This document shows, piece after piece, positions 1 to 7,822 of a stretch of DNA of 12,413 nt (position 1 is the stretch's first letter; each line of letters opens with the position of its first letter). The notes below the pieces were generated by a model. It was not told where the DNA came from. It saw only the letters and a list, made by a program, of their open reading frames with translations, and did no database searches. This DNA is from Dehalococcoidia bacterium (GTDB taxonomy: Bacteria; Chloroflexota; Dehalococcoidia; UBA3495): positions 1 through 12,413 of the forward strand of contig JAPKDE010000053.1 in NCBI GenBank assembly GCA_028822675.1. Direction: 5' to 3'. A program made the translations under genes and the position numbers.

Positions 1-24
1 AAACATATCTGCTGTTTGGAACAT
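1..24 (-). CDS. Start of a gene cut by the window edge, possibly the second ThDP subunit
   Basis: On the minus strand an ATG at 24-22 follows AGAGGA at a normal ribosome-binding distance. Eight codons (MFQTADMF) are readable before the window ends. The gene follows the ThDP PYR-domain subunit by 72 bases on the same strand. In sulfopyruvate- and phosphonopyruvate-decarboxylase-like systems the PYR-domain subunit is usually followed by the PP-domain subunit, so this is the natural candidate. The protein itself is too short to identify, and that assignment is inference from position only. Confidence 0.5.
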
Positions 25-96
25 AAGTCCTCTACAAATTCATCTCAAGTTTTGGTGTTGATAGGGTTTATTAACCCGGAAAATTGCCCAGTGTTT

Positions 97-615
97 CTAG
101 CGCTGGACGAAGCCGTGGAATTCGTCTCCGATCAGTACCGCCACTGGCTGTTTGGTCTTTTCTGCCAGATCAAAAGCCACCTGGATACGGTCGGCATCGG
201 CGTCGCTTTCCACCAGGTAATACTTGATGTTGAAAGCGTGGATGAAGTGTTCTGTGTAGGTGGCAGCAGTGTCGGTGTCCACACCGTGGCGCGTCCAACC
301 TCGGTAGCCAACCATCATCACCACGGGGATGTTCATGCCCATGGCCCAGCCGCGCATGGAGTCTCCAGATTCCATCAGCCCGGTGTTCTGTATCAAGATG
401 ACCGGCTTTGCCCCGCCCACCGATAGTCCGGCGGCAGTGGAGAAAGCCTGACCCTCACGGCTGATGGTGACCAGTTCCAAAGATGGTTCTTGGGTCAACA
501 GCGTGTATAGGAAGTTAGTTTCACTGTCTGGCAGCCAAACAACGTGGGTGATATTGTTTGCCTTCAGGTGGTCGATAATGGTTTGTGGACTAAATCCGCC
601 TTCTTGATCGGCCAA
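97..615 (-). CDS. ThDP-binding enzyme, PYR-domain (alpha) subunit, sulfopyruvate/phosphonopyruvate decarboxylase-like
   Basis: This 172-residue protein is a stand-alone ThDP pyrimidine-binding domain of the size of ComD-type alpha subunits. Residues near 10-40 form the first helix-strand unit (HVVWLPDSET). Glu54 in SREGQAFSTAAGL sits where the family has the glutamate that activates the cofactor, and QNTGLMESGDS (76-86) is the typical loop of sulfopyruvate/phosphonopyruvate decarboxylases. The protein lacks the PP domain that binds the diphosphate and Mg, so it must pair with a beta subunit, probably the gene starting at 24. The start is TTG (615-613), preceded by AGAGG six bases upstream. 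No in-frame ATG occurs before residue 81. It is the third gene of the leftward operon, 71 bases after the hydrolase. The substrate (a 2-oxo acid) cannot be told from sequence alone. Confidence 0.85.
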   Translation of the reverse strand: MADQEGGFSPQTIIDHLKANNITHVVWLPDSETNFLYTLLTQEPSLELVTISREGQAFSTAAGLSVGGAKPVILIQNTGLMESGDSMRGWAMGMNIPVVMMVGYRGWTRHGVDTDTAATYTEHFIHAFNIKYYLVESDADADRIQVAFDLAEKTKQPVAVLIGDEFHGFVQR

Positions 616-686
616 TTTTTACCTCTTTTAACAAATGGTTTTAACCAGAGCCACTGGGTTTATGCCCCGGTCCTGGTCTATGAAAT

Positions 687-1535
687 CTAATCTATAAAGT
701 TTCGAATCTCTCGTAGCACCAGATCCGGGTGCTCCATGGGCACAAAATGGGAGCCTGCGCCCAATTCCTTAAGTTGGAAGCCCTTGGCCTCCTTGGTCAG
801 GTGTTGCACCGCCGCGTCCTGAGCGGTTTGGGCGCCATCATAGGCCCCAACCAACAACATGTAATCGCCGCCCAGTCCCCGGAGCACTTCCTTGGTGTCC
901 AAATCTCTTCGGTTGGCGTAGAACTCTTCTTCCACGGCGGGCTTGCACTTCAACTGGGCGGTGCCGTCTTCCAGCACACGGGTGTTGCCTTCTATATAGT
1001 CGGCAAAGACCTCATCTGCCCAGGGTTTGAACACTGCTCTATCTCGGTAGGCCGCATACATCACATCCCGGCTCTCCCAGATCAATCGCTTCTGAAGCGT
1101 CCTCTTCATCCGAAGTTCTTGTTCTTCTGGCGTCAGCAGGGCCATTGGGCTGTCGCCCACCCGGGTATCGATCAAGACGCCTTTTCCCACGATGCCAGGG
1201 AACATGGAGTCGGCAATCAGCATGGACATGCCGCCGGCAGAATGACCAACGCAAATCGAACCCTCAAGTCCAAGCGCCTGAATCACCGATGCGGTGTCCG
1301 AGCCGATCTGCATGAAGGTGATGTCCCCTTCTGGGTGTTCGGTATCACCGTGGCCTCGTAAGTCGAACGAAAACACGTTGTAATCATTCGCCAGGTCTTT
1401 GGCGGCGATACTCCAAATCTGAGAACACATGCCAACGGCATGAAACATTAATACCTTGGGTTTATCCGGGTTACCCCATTCCAAATAATGGTGGTTGACC
1501 CCATTGGTCTCCACAAATTTACTTTCCGGTTGCAA
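687..1535 (-). CDS. Alpha/beta-fold hydrolase
   Basis: This 282-residue protein is a full-length alpha/beta hydrolase of the haloperoxidase/lactonase/esterase type. The oxyanion-hole segment is HAVG (32-35). The nucleophile elbow is GHSAGG with Ser99, the probable acid is Asp233 in VGAYDG, and the catalytic His is His263 in GSHFVPMEHPD. FDLRGHGDTE (57-66) is the usual loop before the elbow. A lid lies around residues 130-210. There is no signal peptide, so the protein is probably cytoplasmic. The start is TTG (1535-1533) with CAGGAG about six bases upstream; the first in-frame ATG would be residue 30 and would delete the first strand. Its place between RidA and a ThDP subunit suggests hydrolysis of an ester, lactone or carbamate in one pathway. 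The pairing of RidA with a hydrolase recalls RutC/RutD of pyrimidine breakdown, but that is analogy only. Confidence 0.88.
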   Translation of the reverse strand: MQPESKFVETNGVNHHYLEWGNPDKPKVLMFHAVGMCSQIWSIAAKDLANDYNVFSFDLRGHGDTEHPEGDITFMQIGSDTASVIQALGLEGSICVGHSAGGMSMLIADSMFPGIVGKGVLIDTRVGDSPMALLTPEEQELRMKRTLQKRLIWESRDVMYAAYRDRAVFKPWADEVFADYIEGNTRVLEDGTAQLKCKPAVEEEFYANRRDLDTKEVLRGLGGDYMLLVGAYDGAQTAQDAAVQHLTKEAKGFQLKELGAGSHFVPMEHPDLVLREIRNFID

Positions 1536-1599
1536 CTAAAACTCCTGAATCCTCTTACCTAGTTCTTTATCATTTAGTTCTGAATCGAAAGCCGAACGG

Positions 1600-1989
1600 T
1601 CACTCTACCACGGCTATTATTTCCAACTGTACCAAAACGCCGAGGGGAAATGCGTCGTACTCAATGGCGTGACGGGCCGGTCGGTCGTTTTCATCGGGGA
1701 ACATGGCCAGCCAGGGTTTGTTGACTGCATCCCGCTGGGCACGGTCTTTCATATAGACCGTAATCTTGCCGATGCCGGAGATATCGCCGCCGCCATTTTC
1801 CACCAGGCTCTTCATATTGGCGAAGGCGAACTCGCACTGGCTCTCCAAATCCTCTGGCACTTTGCCAGTGGCTGGGTCAGCGCCCAAGATACCGCTGGAG
1901 AAGATCATGTTGCCAACGCGAGCCCCAAAGGGAATTGGCGCGCCATGCTGTATACCATCAACGTGTATCGAACGTCCTTTGCGGGCCAT
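1600..1989 (-). CDS. RidA/YjgF/UK114 family protein
   Basis: The 129 residues match the family length. RidA proteins are trimeric and hydrolyse reactive enamine/imine intermediates or related substrates. The conserved arginine is Arg106 in RPARHAIE, equivalent to Arg105 of E. coli RidA, and the C-terminal strand QLEIIAVVE carries the usual acidic residue. The N-terminal half has the standard MIFSSGILGADPATGKV segment. The segment around RPARHAIEYD departs from the canonical RidA version (PARSxVEV), which suggests an Rid subgroup of different substrate preference; this is inference. The start is ATG with AGGAG five bases upstream. It is the first gene of the leftward operon, 64 bases ahead of the alpha/beta hydrolase, and is driven by the promoter at 2073-2046. 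Confidence 0.9.
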   Translation of the reverse strand: MARKGRSIHVDGIQHGAPIPFGARVGNMIFSSGILGADPATGKVPEDLESQCEFAFANMKSLVENGGGDISGIGKITVYMKDRAQRDAVNKPWLAMFPDENDRPARHAIEYDAFPLGVLVQLEIIAVVE

Positions 1990-2045
1990 GGTCTCTCCTA
2001 ACCACCGTTATCTGGGAGTGGCGTCCGTCTATTTAGCCGTTGGCA

Positions 2046-2073
2046 ATTATACGCGGCCTACCCAACTGTTCAA
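2046..2073 (-). promoter_or_regulatory. Sigma70-type promoter of the RidA-hydrolase-ThDP operon
   Basis: On the minus strand TTGAAC (2073-2068) and a perfect TATAAT (2051-2046) are separated by 16 bases. This predicts a transcript start near 2039 and a leader of about 50 bases before the RidA ATG. It lies in the divergent gap shared with the amidohydrolase at 2189. Confidence 0.6.
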
Positions 2074-2188
2074 CCGAACCAGCCCACAATCCACGCCGTA
2101 TCTGATACTCAAGCCTGGTTAAAACTAATGAGGTTGGCCGCCGTGTTATTATTTGGGCGTAAAAATTCGATTATTTGGAGGCGCCTTC

Positions 2189-3214
2189 ATGCCATTCGGA
2201 GGCAATGACTGGCACGCATTAACTCAAGAGGAAACCATAGAACCTGATCTACCCATTTGCGACCCACACCATCATTTCTGGGATTTCAGATTAGAGAGAA
2301 TTCCGTACCAACGGTATCTGCTACACGAACTGGCCGACGACATGAACAGCGGCCACAATGTGCGCTCGACCGTGTTTGTTGAGGCCCGATCCATGTACCG
2401 GTCCACCGGCCCGGAAGAGATGAAACCCGTAGGCGAGGTTGAATTCGTCCAGGGTCTCGCCGCCGCTAGCGCCAACGGAATGTACGGCCCGGGACGAGCC
2501 GCTGCCGCCATCGTAGGACACGCCAACTTGAACCTGGGTGACGGAGTTAAGCCTGTGTTGGAGGCTTTGCAGGCTGCCAGCCCCAACAGGTTCCGCGGCA
2601 TCCGCCACTCCGTGACTTGGGATGACAACCCAGCCGTTCCAAATACTGCCGCTAACAAGGCCAAAGAGCAGATGTCCAGCGCCAATTTCCAAACTGGAGC
2701 CAAGATTTTGGCCGGCATGGGACACACGCTTGAAGGCTGGATGTTTTTCTCCCAGATGGAAGAATTGGCTCGGTTTGCCAAGGCTGTTCCTGACCTGACA
2801 ATCATCCTCTGTCACGTGGGTGGTCTGTTGGGCACCGGCGTTTACGCCGGACGCCAAGATGAGGTGATGGAAGCCTGGCGTAAGGGCATTACCGCCGCCG
2901 CCGAGCAGCCCAACATCGTCATCAAACTGGGTGGCATCGGCATGCCCAGCGTGGGCAACGACTGGCACCTGCGGGAAAAGCCCATCGGCTCGGAAGAACT
3001 GGCCGCGGCAATGGCTCCGACCATCAACTATTGTATTGAGAAGTTTGGGCCCAACCGATCCATGTTCGAGAGCAACTTCCCCGTGGACAAGGTGTCGTAC
3101 TCGTACCACATCATGTACAACGCCTTTAAACGCATCTCCAAAGACTACTCGGCCACCGAGAAAGCCGACATGTTCCACGATGTAGCATCACGGGTCTACC
3201 GCATAGAACTCTAG
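2189..3214 (+). CDS. Amidohydrolase, TIM-barrel metal-dependent hydrolase (LigI/fuconolactonase-type, COG3618)
   Basis: This 341-residue protein belongs to the amidohydrolase-2 group that includes 2-pyrone-4,6-dicarboxylate lactonase and L-fuconolactonase. Visible marks are the first-strand metal-ligand motif DPHHHFWD (His27 and His29), FRGIRHSVTWD, the later barrel-strand histidine in LCHVGG, and ESNFPVDK near the C-terminus carrying the last-strand aspartate. Lactonases of this group hydrolyse lactones of aromatic-ring or sugar breakdown. I chose ATG 2189 because GGAGG lies seven bases upstream; a TTG at 2153 in the same frame has no ribosome site and adds 12 residues unlike the family. The gene is divergent from the RidA operon and alone in its transcript, ending at a strong terminator. 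The reading frame is complete and undamaged. The exact substrate is not evident. Confidence 0.9.
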   Translation: MPFGGNDWHALTQEETIEPDLPICDPHHHFWDFRLERIPYQRYLLHELADDMNSGHNVRSTVFVEARSMYRSTGPEEMKPVGEVEFVQGLAAASANGMYGPGRAAAAIVGHANLNLGDGVKPVLEALQAASPNRFRGIRHSVTWDDNPAVPNTAANKAKEQMSSANFQTGAKILAGMGHTLEGWMFFSQMEELARFAKAVPDLTIILCHVGGLLGTGVYAGRQDEVMEAWRKGITAAAEQPNIVIKLGGIGMPSVGNDWHLREKPIGSEELAAAMAPTINYCIEKFGPNRSMFESNFPVDKVSYSYHIMYNAFKRISKDYSATEKADMFHDVASRVYRIEL

Positions 3215-3255
3215 GCTTCAGCACCGGGAAGATTCTTCCCATTCTGAAACTTTGG

Positions 3256-3287
3256 AAAGGGCCTTCGTATTGTACGAAGGCCCTTTT
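3256..3287 (+). terminator. Rho-independent terminator after the amidohydrolase
   Basis: A perfect 14-bp stem (3256-3269 with 3273-3286) has a 3-base TTG loop and ends in TTTT. It lies 42 bases after the stop codon. Because the stem begins with AAA, it may also act on the opposite strand. Confidence 0.9.
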
Positions 3288-3335
3288 AAATTGACTGACC
3301 CAGGTTCAGAACCCGCTAATTTTCCAGCTACCACA

Positions 3336-3365
3336 TTGGACATATGCCTTTACATCCAATATAAG
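3336..3365 (+). promoter_or_regulatory. Probable sigma70 promoter of the LuxR-family regulator
   Basis: TTGGAC (3336-3341) and TATAAG (3360-3365) are spaced 18 bases apart. The predicted transcript start is near 3372, about 26 bases before the TTG start codon. TTGGA (3336-3340) and TCCAA (3355-3359) also form an inverted repeat inside the promoter, which could be an operator. Confidence 0.5.
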
Positions 3366-3397
3366 ATGCAGCCAACTAAGTATGGTGGGGCAGTGTT

Positions 3398-6362
3398 TTG
3401 ACGAGTAACGTACTTCCGGCATCGGACTTCATCGGTCGGCAGGAAGAATTGGTCATTTTGATCAACGCGTTGGATGACGCCATATCTGGCCAGGGCCGAA
3501 TCGTGATGTTGGCCGGCGAACCGGGCATTGGCAAGACCCGTATCGCCCACGAGATGGTTGCTCAGGCCGACACAAAAGGGGCCAAAACCCTTTAGGGTTG
3601 GTGTTACGAGCGCCAAGGCGCGCCTCCCTACTGGCCGTGGATCCACGGCTATCCGGTCCTACACAGAGAAAACAGACCTGGAGTTGCTGCGTAAGCAGAT
3701 GGGTGATGGCGTGGCTGAAATCGCCACCACCATTCCAGAGTTAACCGGCCCAGAATTGACCGGCAATTCGGCTAGCTATGAGCCGCCGGTAACCGCAGAC
3801 CCGGAACAAGCCCGCTTCAAACTATTTGTGGCGATCTCTGATTTCCTCAGTAACCTCGCAGCCTCCCAGCCCCTAATCATCGTGCTTAATGACCTGCAAT
3901 GGGCCGACGAATCATCGCCACTGCTTCTAGAATTTCTCACCCATAAATTAGCCACCAGCCCCATCATGGTCATCGGCAGCTACCGAGACGCCGAGGTTGG
4001 AGGACGGCACCTCTTGGCTCGGACTCTAGGCGGTCTCATCCGTGAAGAGGTTTCCCAACGGGTGAACATGATGGGTCTGGCCCGGGAAGAAGTTGGTGAG
4101 TTCATCACTGCCAAATCAGGTGTCGCCGCACCAGACGCCGCCGTGGACGCCCTGCACCGGCGCACCGAGGGCAACCCACTATTCGTTGGCGAGGTTGTTG
4201 GGTCGGTCAGCGTGCTGCAAATGGTTACGAACCGTGCCTGGCTGGATAACATACCCGAAGCGATCAGAGAGGTAATCATTCGGCGGGTGAGCCGCCTCTC
4301 GGAGCCCTGCGATCAGGTGGTACGCAACGCGTCTGTAATTGGCCGGGATTTTGACCTACCCCTACTTGAGTCCCTCTGTAGTGACCTCTCAGAGCAGGAA
4401 TTTCTGGACTCTTTTGATGAAGCCGTTGCCGCCCAGGTGATTCAATCATCGCCGACCATGGCACGGCAGTTCAAGTTTGGCAACGCGCTGATTCAGCAGA
4501 CGGTGTACGAAGAGTTCTCACCAATGGGAAAGATGCGCATGCACGCAACTATCGCCGATGCCCTGGAGCAGCGCTACGAGACGGGTGTCGACGGCCACGC
4601 GGCTGAGTTGGCCCACCATTTTGCTGAGGCAGGCACCTCGGATGGAAAAGAAAAGGCCATTAGCTACTCCCTAATTGCGGGAGAGTATGCACTCTCGACC
4701 TTTGCCTACGAGCAAGCCTTGAACAATTTCACTAGGGTTCTGACCTTTAAGAATGGACGGAGTGTGGATGACCAGACAGCCCAGGCTTTGTTTGGGCTCG
4801 GCCGCGCCCAAGTAACCTTATTGCCCAGAGACGAACTTGGTGAAGCCCACCATAACCTCCTAAAAGCCTTTGATTATTACGTAGAGACCAAAAACACACC
4901 CCAGATTGTAGCCATTGGTGAATTCCCGATAATCGCGTTAAATGAGTACTCGATCCCCACCGGATCATTGGCTGCCAGAGCCCTTGAGCTAGTCTCGCCC
5001 GACTCGCCAGAAGCAGCACGGCTCCACGGGCTGTACGGTAGAACCCAAGGAATGGAATACGCCAACAACAAAACGGCACAGGAGTCGTTCGACAAAGCAC
5101 TGGCCATCGCAAAAAGAGAGGGTGACCTAAAACTGGAACTGACGACCCTACTTAATGCCACCCAGGTCGACTCTTGGCACCACGACTTTCAGCTTGCTCT
5201 GGAACGAAGCCAACAAGCGGTTGAGATTGCGGTAAGCATTTCCGACCCAAGGAGCGAGGCGGCGGCCAGGTATTTTCTGTCAATCGCAACACGAACGCTG
5301 GAAGATATGGTCGGTTATAAGACTCAAGCGGCAAAGTTATTGGAACCCGCAGGAAAATTGCAGGATCGGTATTGGCTGGCCCCCGCTTACTCAACTGCCG
5401 CAATGTCTTACTACTTTGACGGCGATATGGAATCGGCCATGAAGTACAACAACCTTGGTTTGGCTCAGATGCCCATGGACCCGCGCGTTCTGCTGCATCG
5501 ACTATTCATTGAAGCAGTCTCTGGTAACCAGGAAGAAACCGAATTCTATCTGGACCGCATGGAACATATAGTCGCCAATGCACCGGTTTCCGCCAACACC
5601 GCCAACGCGTCTTTGGCGCTTGCCGCAGGCGTCGCTAGCAGTATCTTTGGTTCCATAGAGAGACCGGCTCCTGCAGAAGGTGCAGTCACGGCGGTTTTAT
5701 CGTCTGAAATTGCCACCCCATTCTTTGCGCTGTGGGCCAAGATCGGCGCCAGTTTATTCGCGGTGACCAACAATGACACCGCTGCCGCGCAAGAACACTA
5801 CCAAGCCCTAAAGCCGATGGCCGGATACTTGGTGGTTGCCGTCAGCGTTGATCGGATCCTCGGGCTATTGGCTAAAACCCTTGGTGATATTGACCAGGCT
5901 ATCAGCCACTTTGAAGATGCTTCAGAGTTTCTTCGGCCCGGTGATATCAGGCCAGAAATAGCCTGGAATTGTTACGACTTAGCGGGCACATTGCTCCTGC
6001 GTAACACCTCTGGAGACCGGCAACATGCCAGCGAACCGCTGGATGAGACTGTAAAACTGGCAGACGAGATGGAAATTGGCATCCTCAAACAAAAGGCTGT
6101 GTCACTGCAGGATAGATTGGGAACGCGGCAGACCCGGTCTTTGGATAACCCGGTCGGTCTTACCCAACGCGAGATTGAAGTTCTACAACTAATCAGTAGT
6201 GGCAGGACTGACCGTGAGATTGGCGAAGAACTCTTCATCAGCGTCAAGACCGTTGGCAACCACGTGAGCAACATCCTCAACAAGACCGACTCCACCAACC
6301 GCACCGAGGCCGCAACCTTTGCCGCCCGGAACGGCATCGTCGCCGAAGATTCAACCGGCTAA
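3398..6362 (+). pseudogene. Large LuxR-family ATPase regulator (LAL/MalT-like), broken by an amber codon and a frameshift
   Basis: The product is a roughly 990-residue regulator. It has an AAA/NACHT-like ATPase domain with Walker A GEPGIGKT (residues 40-47) and a Walker B-like strand PLIIVLNDLQWAD, a long helical TPR-like middle (about 350-900), and a C-terminal LuxR/GerE helix-turn-helix (LTQREIEVLQLISSGRTDRE, VKTVGNHVSNIL). Such proteins sense a ligand or partner through the middle domain and activate transcription. The start is TTG 3398, with GGTGGGG seven bases before it and no other start after the stop at 3377. The frame is interrupted by TAG at 3593-3595, where relatives usually carry Trp (L-W-G-x-CYE). 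It resumes as GWCYERQGAPPYWPWIH, then shifts by one base at the GG of 3647-3648. Removing one G gives PWIHAIRSYTEKTD, and the rest (3648-6362) is open. Either the gene is recently inactivated or the two breaks are sequence errors. Its target may be the downstream repeat protein or the pilus block; that is inference. Confidence 0.82.
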
Positions 6363-6642
6363 ACCACTACCCTTCCCACACCAACATTAGCTCCTCAAAG
6401 CCATTATCTTTCGTCCACGTTCCCTTGCGTAATTAATTAACTCTGCCCATTCCAAGCCTATAGAAACTCCCAATCGCGGCCTCCCTACGCCTATACCTAA
6501 GCCCATCTAGGTAGGTATCCCTATATCCCTAGATTAAGCCATAGGGAAACCCGTTTTTGAAGATGGGGAACTTCCCCCATTCGCCACCCCCGGCCCTCGA
6601 CCTACGATGATGTCACGTTAAACAATTCGAGGTGAGGCAACC
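6363..6642. other. Gene-free leader region before the repeat protein
   Basis: These 280 bases carry no convincing reading frame. They contain a 6-bp inverted repeat TACCTA/TAGGTA (6494-6499, 6508-6513), several CCTA/CCCTA copies between 6480 and 6535, and the palindrome at 6565-6577. I see no clear terminator for the regulator gene and no convincing -35/-10 pair for the next gene. Confidence 0.5.
6565..6577. promoter_or_regulatory. GGGGAA-C-TTCCCC palindrome, operator-like
   Basis: A 6-bp perfect dyad with a single central base lies about 65 bases upstream of the start at 6643. Its size and symmetry suit a dimeric regulator. No T-run follows, so it is not a terminator. The function is inferred from shape and position only. 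Confidence 0.3.
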
Positions 6643-7161
6643 ATGACAACGACAACAAACATCCAGATGAACAGCAACGGCAACAACGGAAACGGGGCAG
6701 CACTAAACCAAAACAACAACTTGGAGGAAGTGGCAAGAATGACCATCACAAATCACATCCAGGAAATCTTCAAGAACAACATGAAAGTAATGGCCGGTAT
6801 CTTTGTCGGCGGCATTATGGTCCTGGCCGCCATCCTTCCCGGCCCCGCCCTTGGCGATACACCCGCCAACCCCAACACCGGTTCAGTGATGACATCCGTT
6901 GGTATGGAGTTCCCTGACATCGACGACTCCCTTCCTTCTGTTACCAAGGTCTACGCGACCATGGAGTTCCCTGACCAAGACGACTCCCTTCCTTTGGTGG
7001 CCAAGGCCTACGGGACCATGGAGTTCCCCGACCAAGACGACTCCCTTCCTTCTGTTACCAAGGCCTTCGCGAGCTTGGAGACTGCCGACGCTGATGACTA
7101 CGGCTCCTTGTTGAAACGGATCACTGTGTTGCAATTCCCTTCCTATAGCGAAATAGTCTAG
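6643..7161 (+). CDS. Unrecognised exported or membrane-anchored protein with 19-residue tandem repeats
   Basis: I do not recognise this 172-residue protein. It has four parts. Residues 1-32 are a Thr/Asn-rich low-complexity leader. Residues 33-71 form a basic segment, a hydrophobic stretch (about 49-66) and a small-residue PGPALG end, like a signal peptide or single membrane anchor. Residues 88-144 are three near-identical 19-residue repeats with consensus MEFPDQDDSLPSVTKAYGT. The last part is a decayed fourth repeat (LETADADDYGSLLK...) and a short LQFPSYSEIV tail. Each full repeat is acidic at FPDxDDS and has a Lys near its end. The start ATG has GAGGTGAGG five bases upstream. An alternative start at residue 33 (GGAGG upstream, longer spacing) would give a classical signal peptide. 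It follows the LuxR-type regulator by 280 bases and is followed by a terminator. A surface repeat protein or a multi-unit peptide precursor are both possible; neither is shown. Confidence 0.75.
   Translation: MTTTTNIQMNSNGNNGNGAALNQNNNLEEVARMTITNHIQEIFKNNMKVMAGIFVGGIMVLAAILPGPALGDTPANPNTGSVMTSVGMEFPDIDDSLPSVTKVYATMEFPDQDDSLPLVAKAYGTMEFPDQDDSLPSVTKAFASLETADADDYGSLLKRITVLQFPSYSEIV
6904..7074 (+). repeat. Three tandem 57-bp coding repeats
   Basis: The units are 6904-6960, 6961-7017 and 7018-7074, each 19 codons beginning ATGGAGTTCC. The stretch GACGACTCCCTTCCT is identical in all three. Most differences fall in the Ile/Gln codon and in the Ser-Val-Thr / Leu-Val-Ala segment, so the array expanded recently by in-frame duplication. 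A strongly diverged fourth copy follows from 7075. Confidence 0.93.
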
Positions 7162-7167
7162 CGAACC

Positions 7168-7239
7168 GGTCCTGCCTCGAATCTGTTCGCATCTTTCCTA
7201 GCAGGAGCGAGCAGGTCTTGCCTCGACCTTGCACGCATC
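7168..7239 (+). repeat. Diverged 26-bp direct repeat in the 3' region of the repeat-protein gene
   Basis: The copies 7168-7193 and 7214-7239 share GGTCyTGCCTCGA and CGCATC at the same internal spacing, with a period of 46 bases. They lie between the stop codon and the terminator. This may be a remnant duplication or a structured RNA tail. Confidence 0.55.
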
Positions 7240-7241
7240 AA

Positions 7242-7274
7242 GCCCCGGTCTTTCACAAGATGGACCGGGGCATT
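7242..7274 (+). terminator. Probable terminator of the repeat-protein gene
   Basis: A 9-bp perfect stem GCCCCGGTC/GACCGGGGC (7242-7250, 7263-7271) with a 12-base loop is followed by ATTTTG. The short T-run makes it a moderate terminator. Confidence 0.65.
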
Positions 7275-7463
7275 TTGATGTTCTTCTCCCACTGCCAAAT
7301 TCCCTGCTAACAACTCCTTTCTCCAGCAAGGTAATTCAGACTGGTGCGGTATACTAACGGGACTAATCAACCTTCACTGATCAACCTGAAAATTCGATTC
7401 ACAAGGTCGCAAAAAACACGCGCACCCCCCTATCTACACTGCGATTACCAAAGGGTTTTTAAG

Positions 7464-7664
7464 ATGGCAAAATCAATAGACCTCATGACATTGGCAGAAG
7501 GCGCTAAGGTTTCCACGACCGCCGGCGCAACGGTGGAGGTGGTAGACAACCCCAAGGATGGCGTTTGGGTAATCGGTAAATACCTTACTTGCCCCGCAGA
7601 CACGTCTTTGGTTGGCAGTGAAGATGTGTTCTTCACCCAAGACGTGGTGGAAATTCTCCCCTGA
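7464..7664 (+). CDS. Small unrecognised protein (66 residues)
   Basis: I do not recognise this protein. The ATG at 7464 has AAAGGG eight bases upstream. The frame is open further upstream to 7344, but that part (basic and aromatic residues, poor codons) does not look coding. The 66 residues (MAKSIDLMTLAEGAKVSTTA...) alternate short beta-like strands with turns. They include a VEVVDNPKDGVWV segment, a single Cys (YLTCPADTS), and an acidic end reaching VVEILP. There is no signal peptide or membrane segment. It looks like a compact all-beta domain. It is a single-gene unit between two candidate terminators, with a weak TATACT-like -10 at 7350-7355. No function can be proposed from neighbours. 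Confidence 0.6.
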   Translation: MAKSIDLMTLAEGAKVSTTAGATVEVVDNPKDGVWVIGKYLTCPADTSLVGSEDVFFTQDVVEILP

Positions 7665-7692
7665 TTGACACCTGATTTTCCCCTGATTTTTC
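7660..7692 (+). repeat. Three 11-bp direct repeats (CCTGATT core)
   Basis: CCTGATT occurs at 7660, 7671 and 7682, an exact 11-base period, with T/C-rich filler. The first copy overlaps the TGA stop of the small gene. The period equals about one helical turn. Confidence 0.6.
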
Positions 7693-7792
7693 CTTCTGGC
7701 CCCAAGCGCCCGCAGTAACAACCAATGGAACGCCACCCGGCAAACACCTAAACAGAATTACCTCTCAACACGCCCGCATCCATTCCAAGAAT

Positions 7793-7822
7793 GAAGAGCT
7801 TAACCGCTCTTCTTTTTCTTTT
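7793..7822 (+). terminator. Rho-independent terminator
   Basis: A perfect 7-bp stem GAAGAGC/GCTCTTC (7793-7799, 7806-7812) with a 6-base TTAACC loop is followed by TTTTTCTTTTCTTC. It lies 128 bases after the small gene and isolates it from the pilus block downstream. Confidence 0.75.

Noticed and set aside
64..77. GGGTT-TATT-AACCC hairpin between the ThDP subunit and the next gene
   Set aside because: Only five pairs and no T-run on the operon strand; it lies between two co-directional genes that are probably cotranscribed.
2321..3178. Long open frame on the minus strand under the amidohydrolase
   Set aside because: It is a shadow of the strong plus-strand gene, with His/Gly/Val-rich composition, no family resemblance and no ribosome site.
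3528..3647. Apparent ATG-started N-terminus of the long regulator frame
   Set aside because: These 40 codons overlap the Walker A coding sequence in another frame and resemble no ATPase. Homology in this frame starts only at about 3648, after the frameshift.
6904..7074. CRISPR-like array
   Set aside because: The 57-bp units are contiguous, in frame and protein-coding, with no unique spacers.
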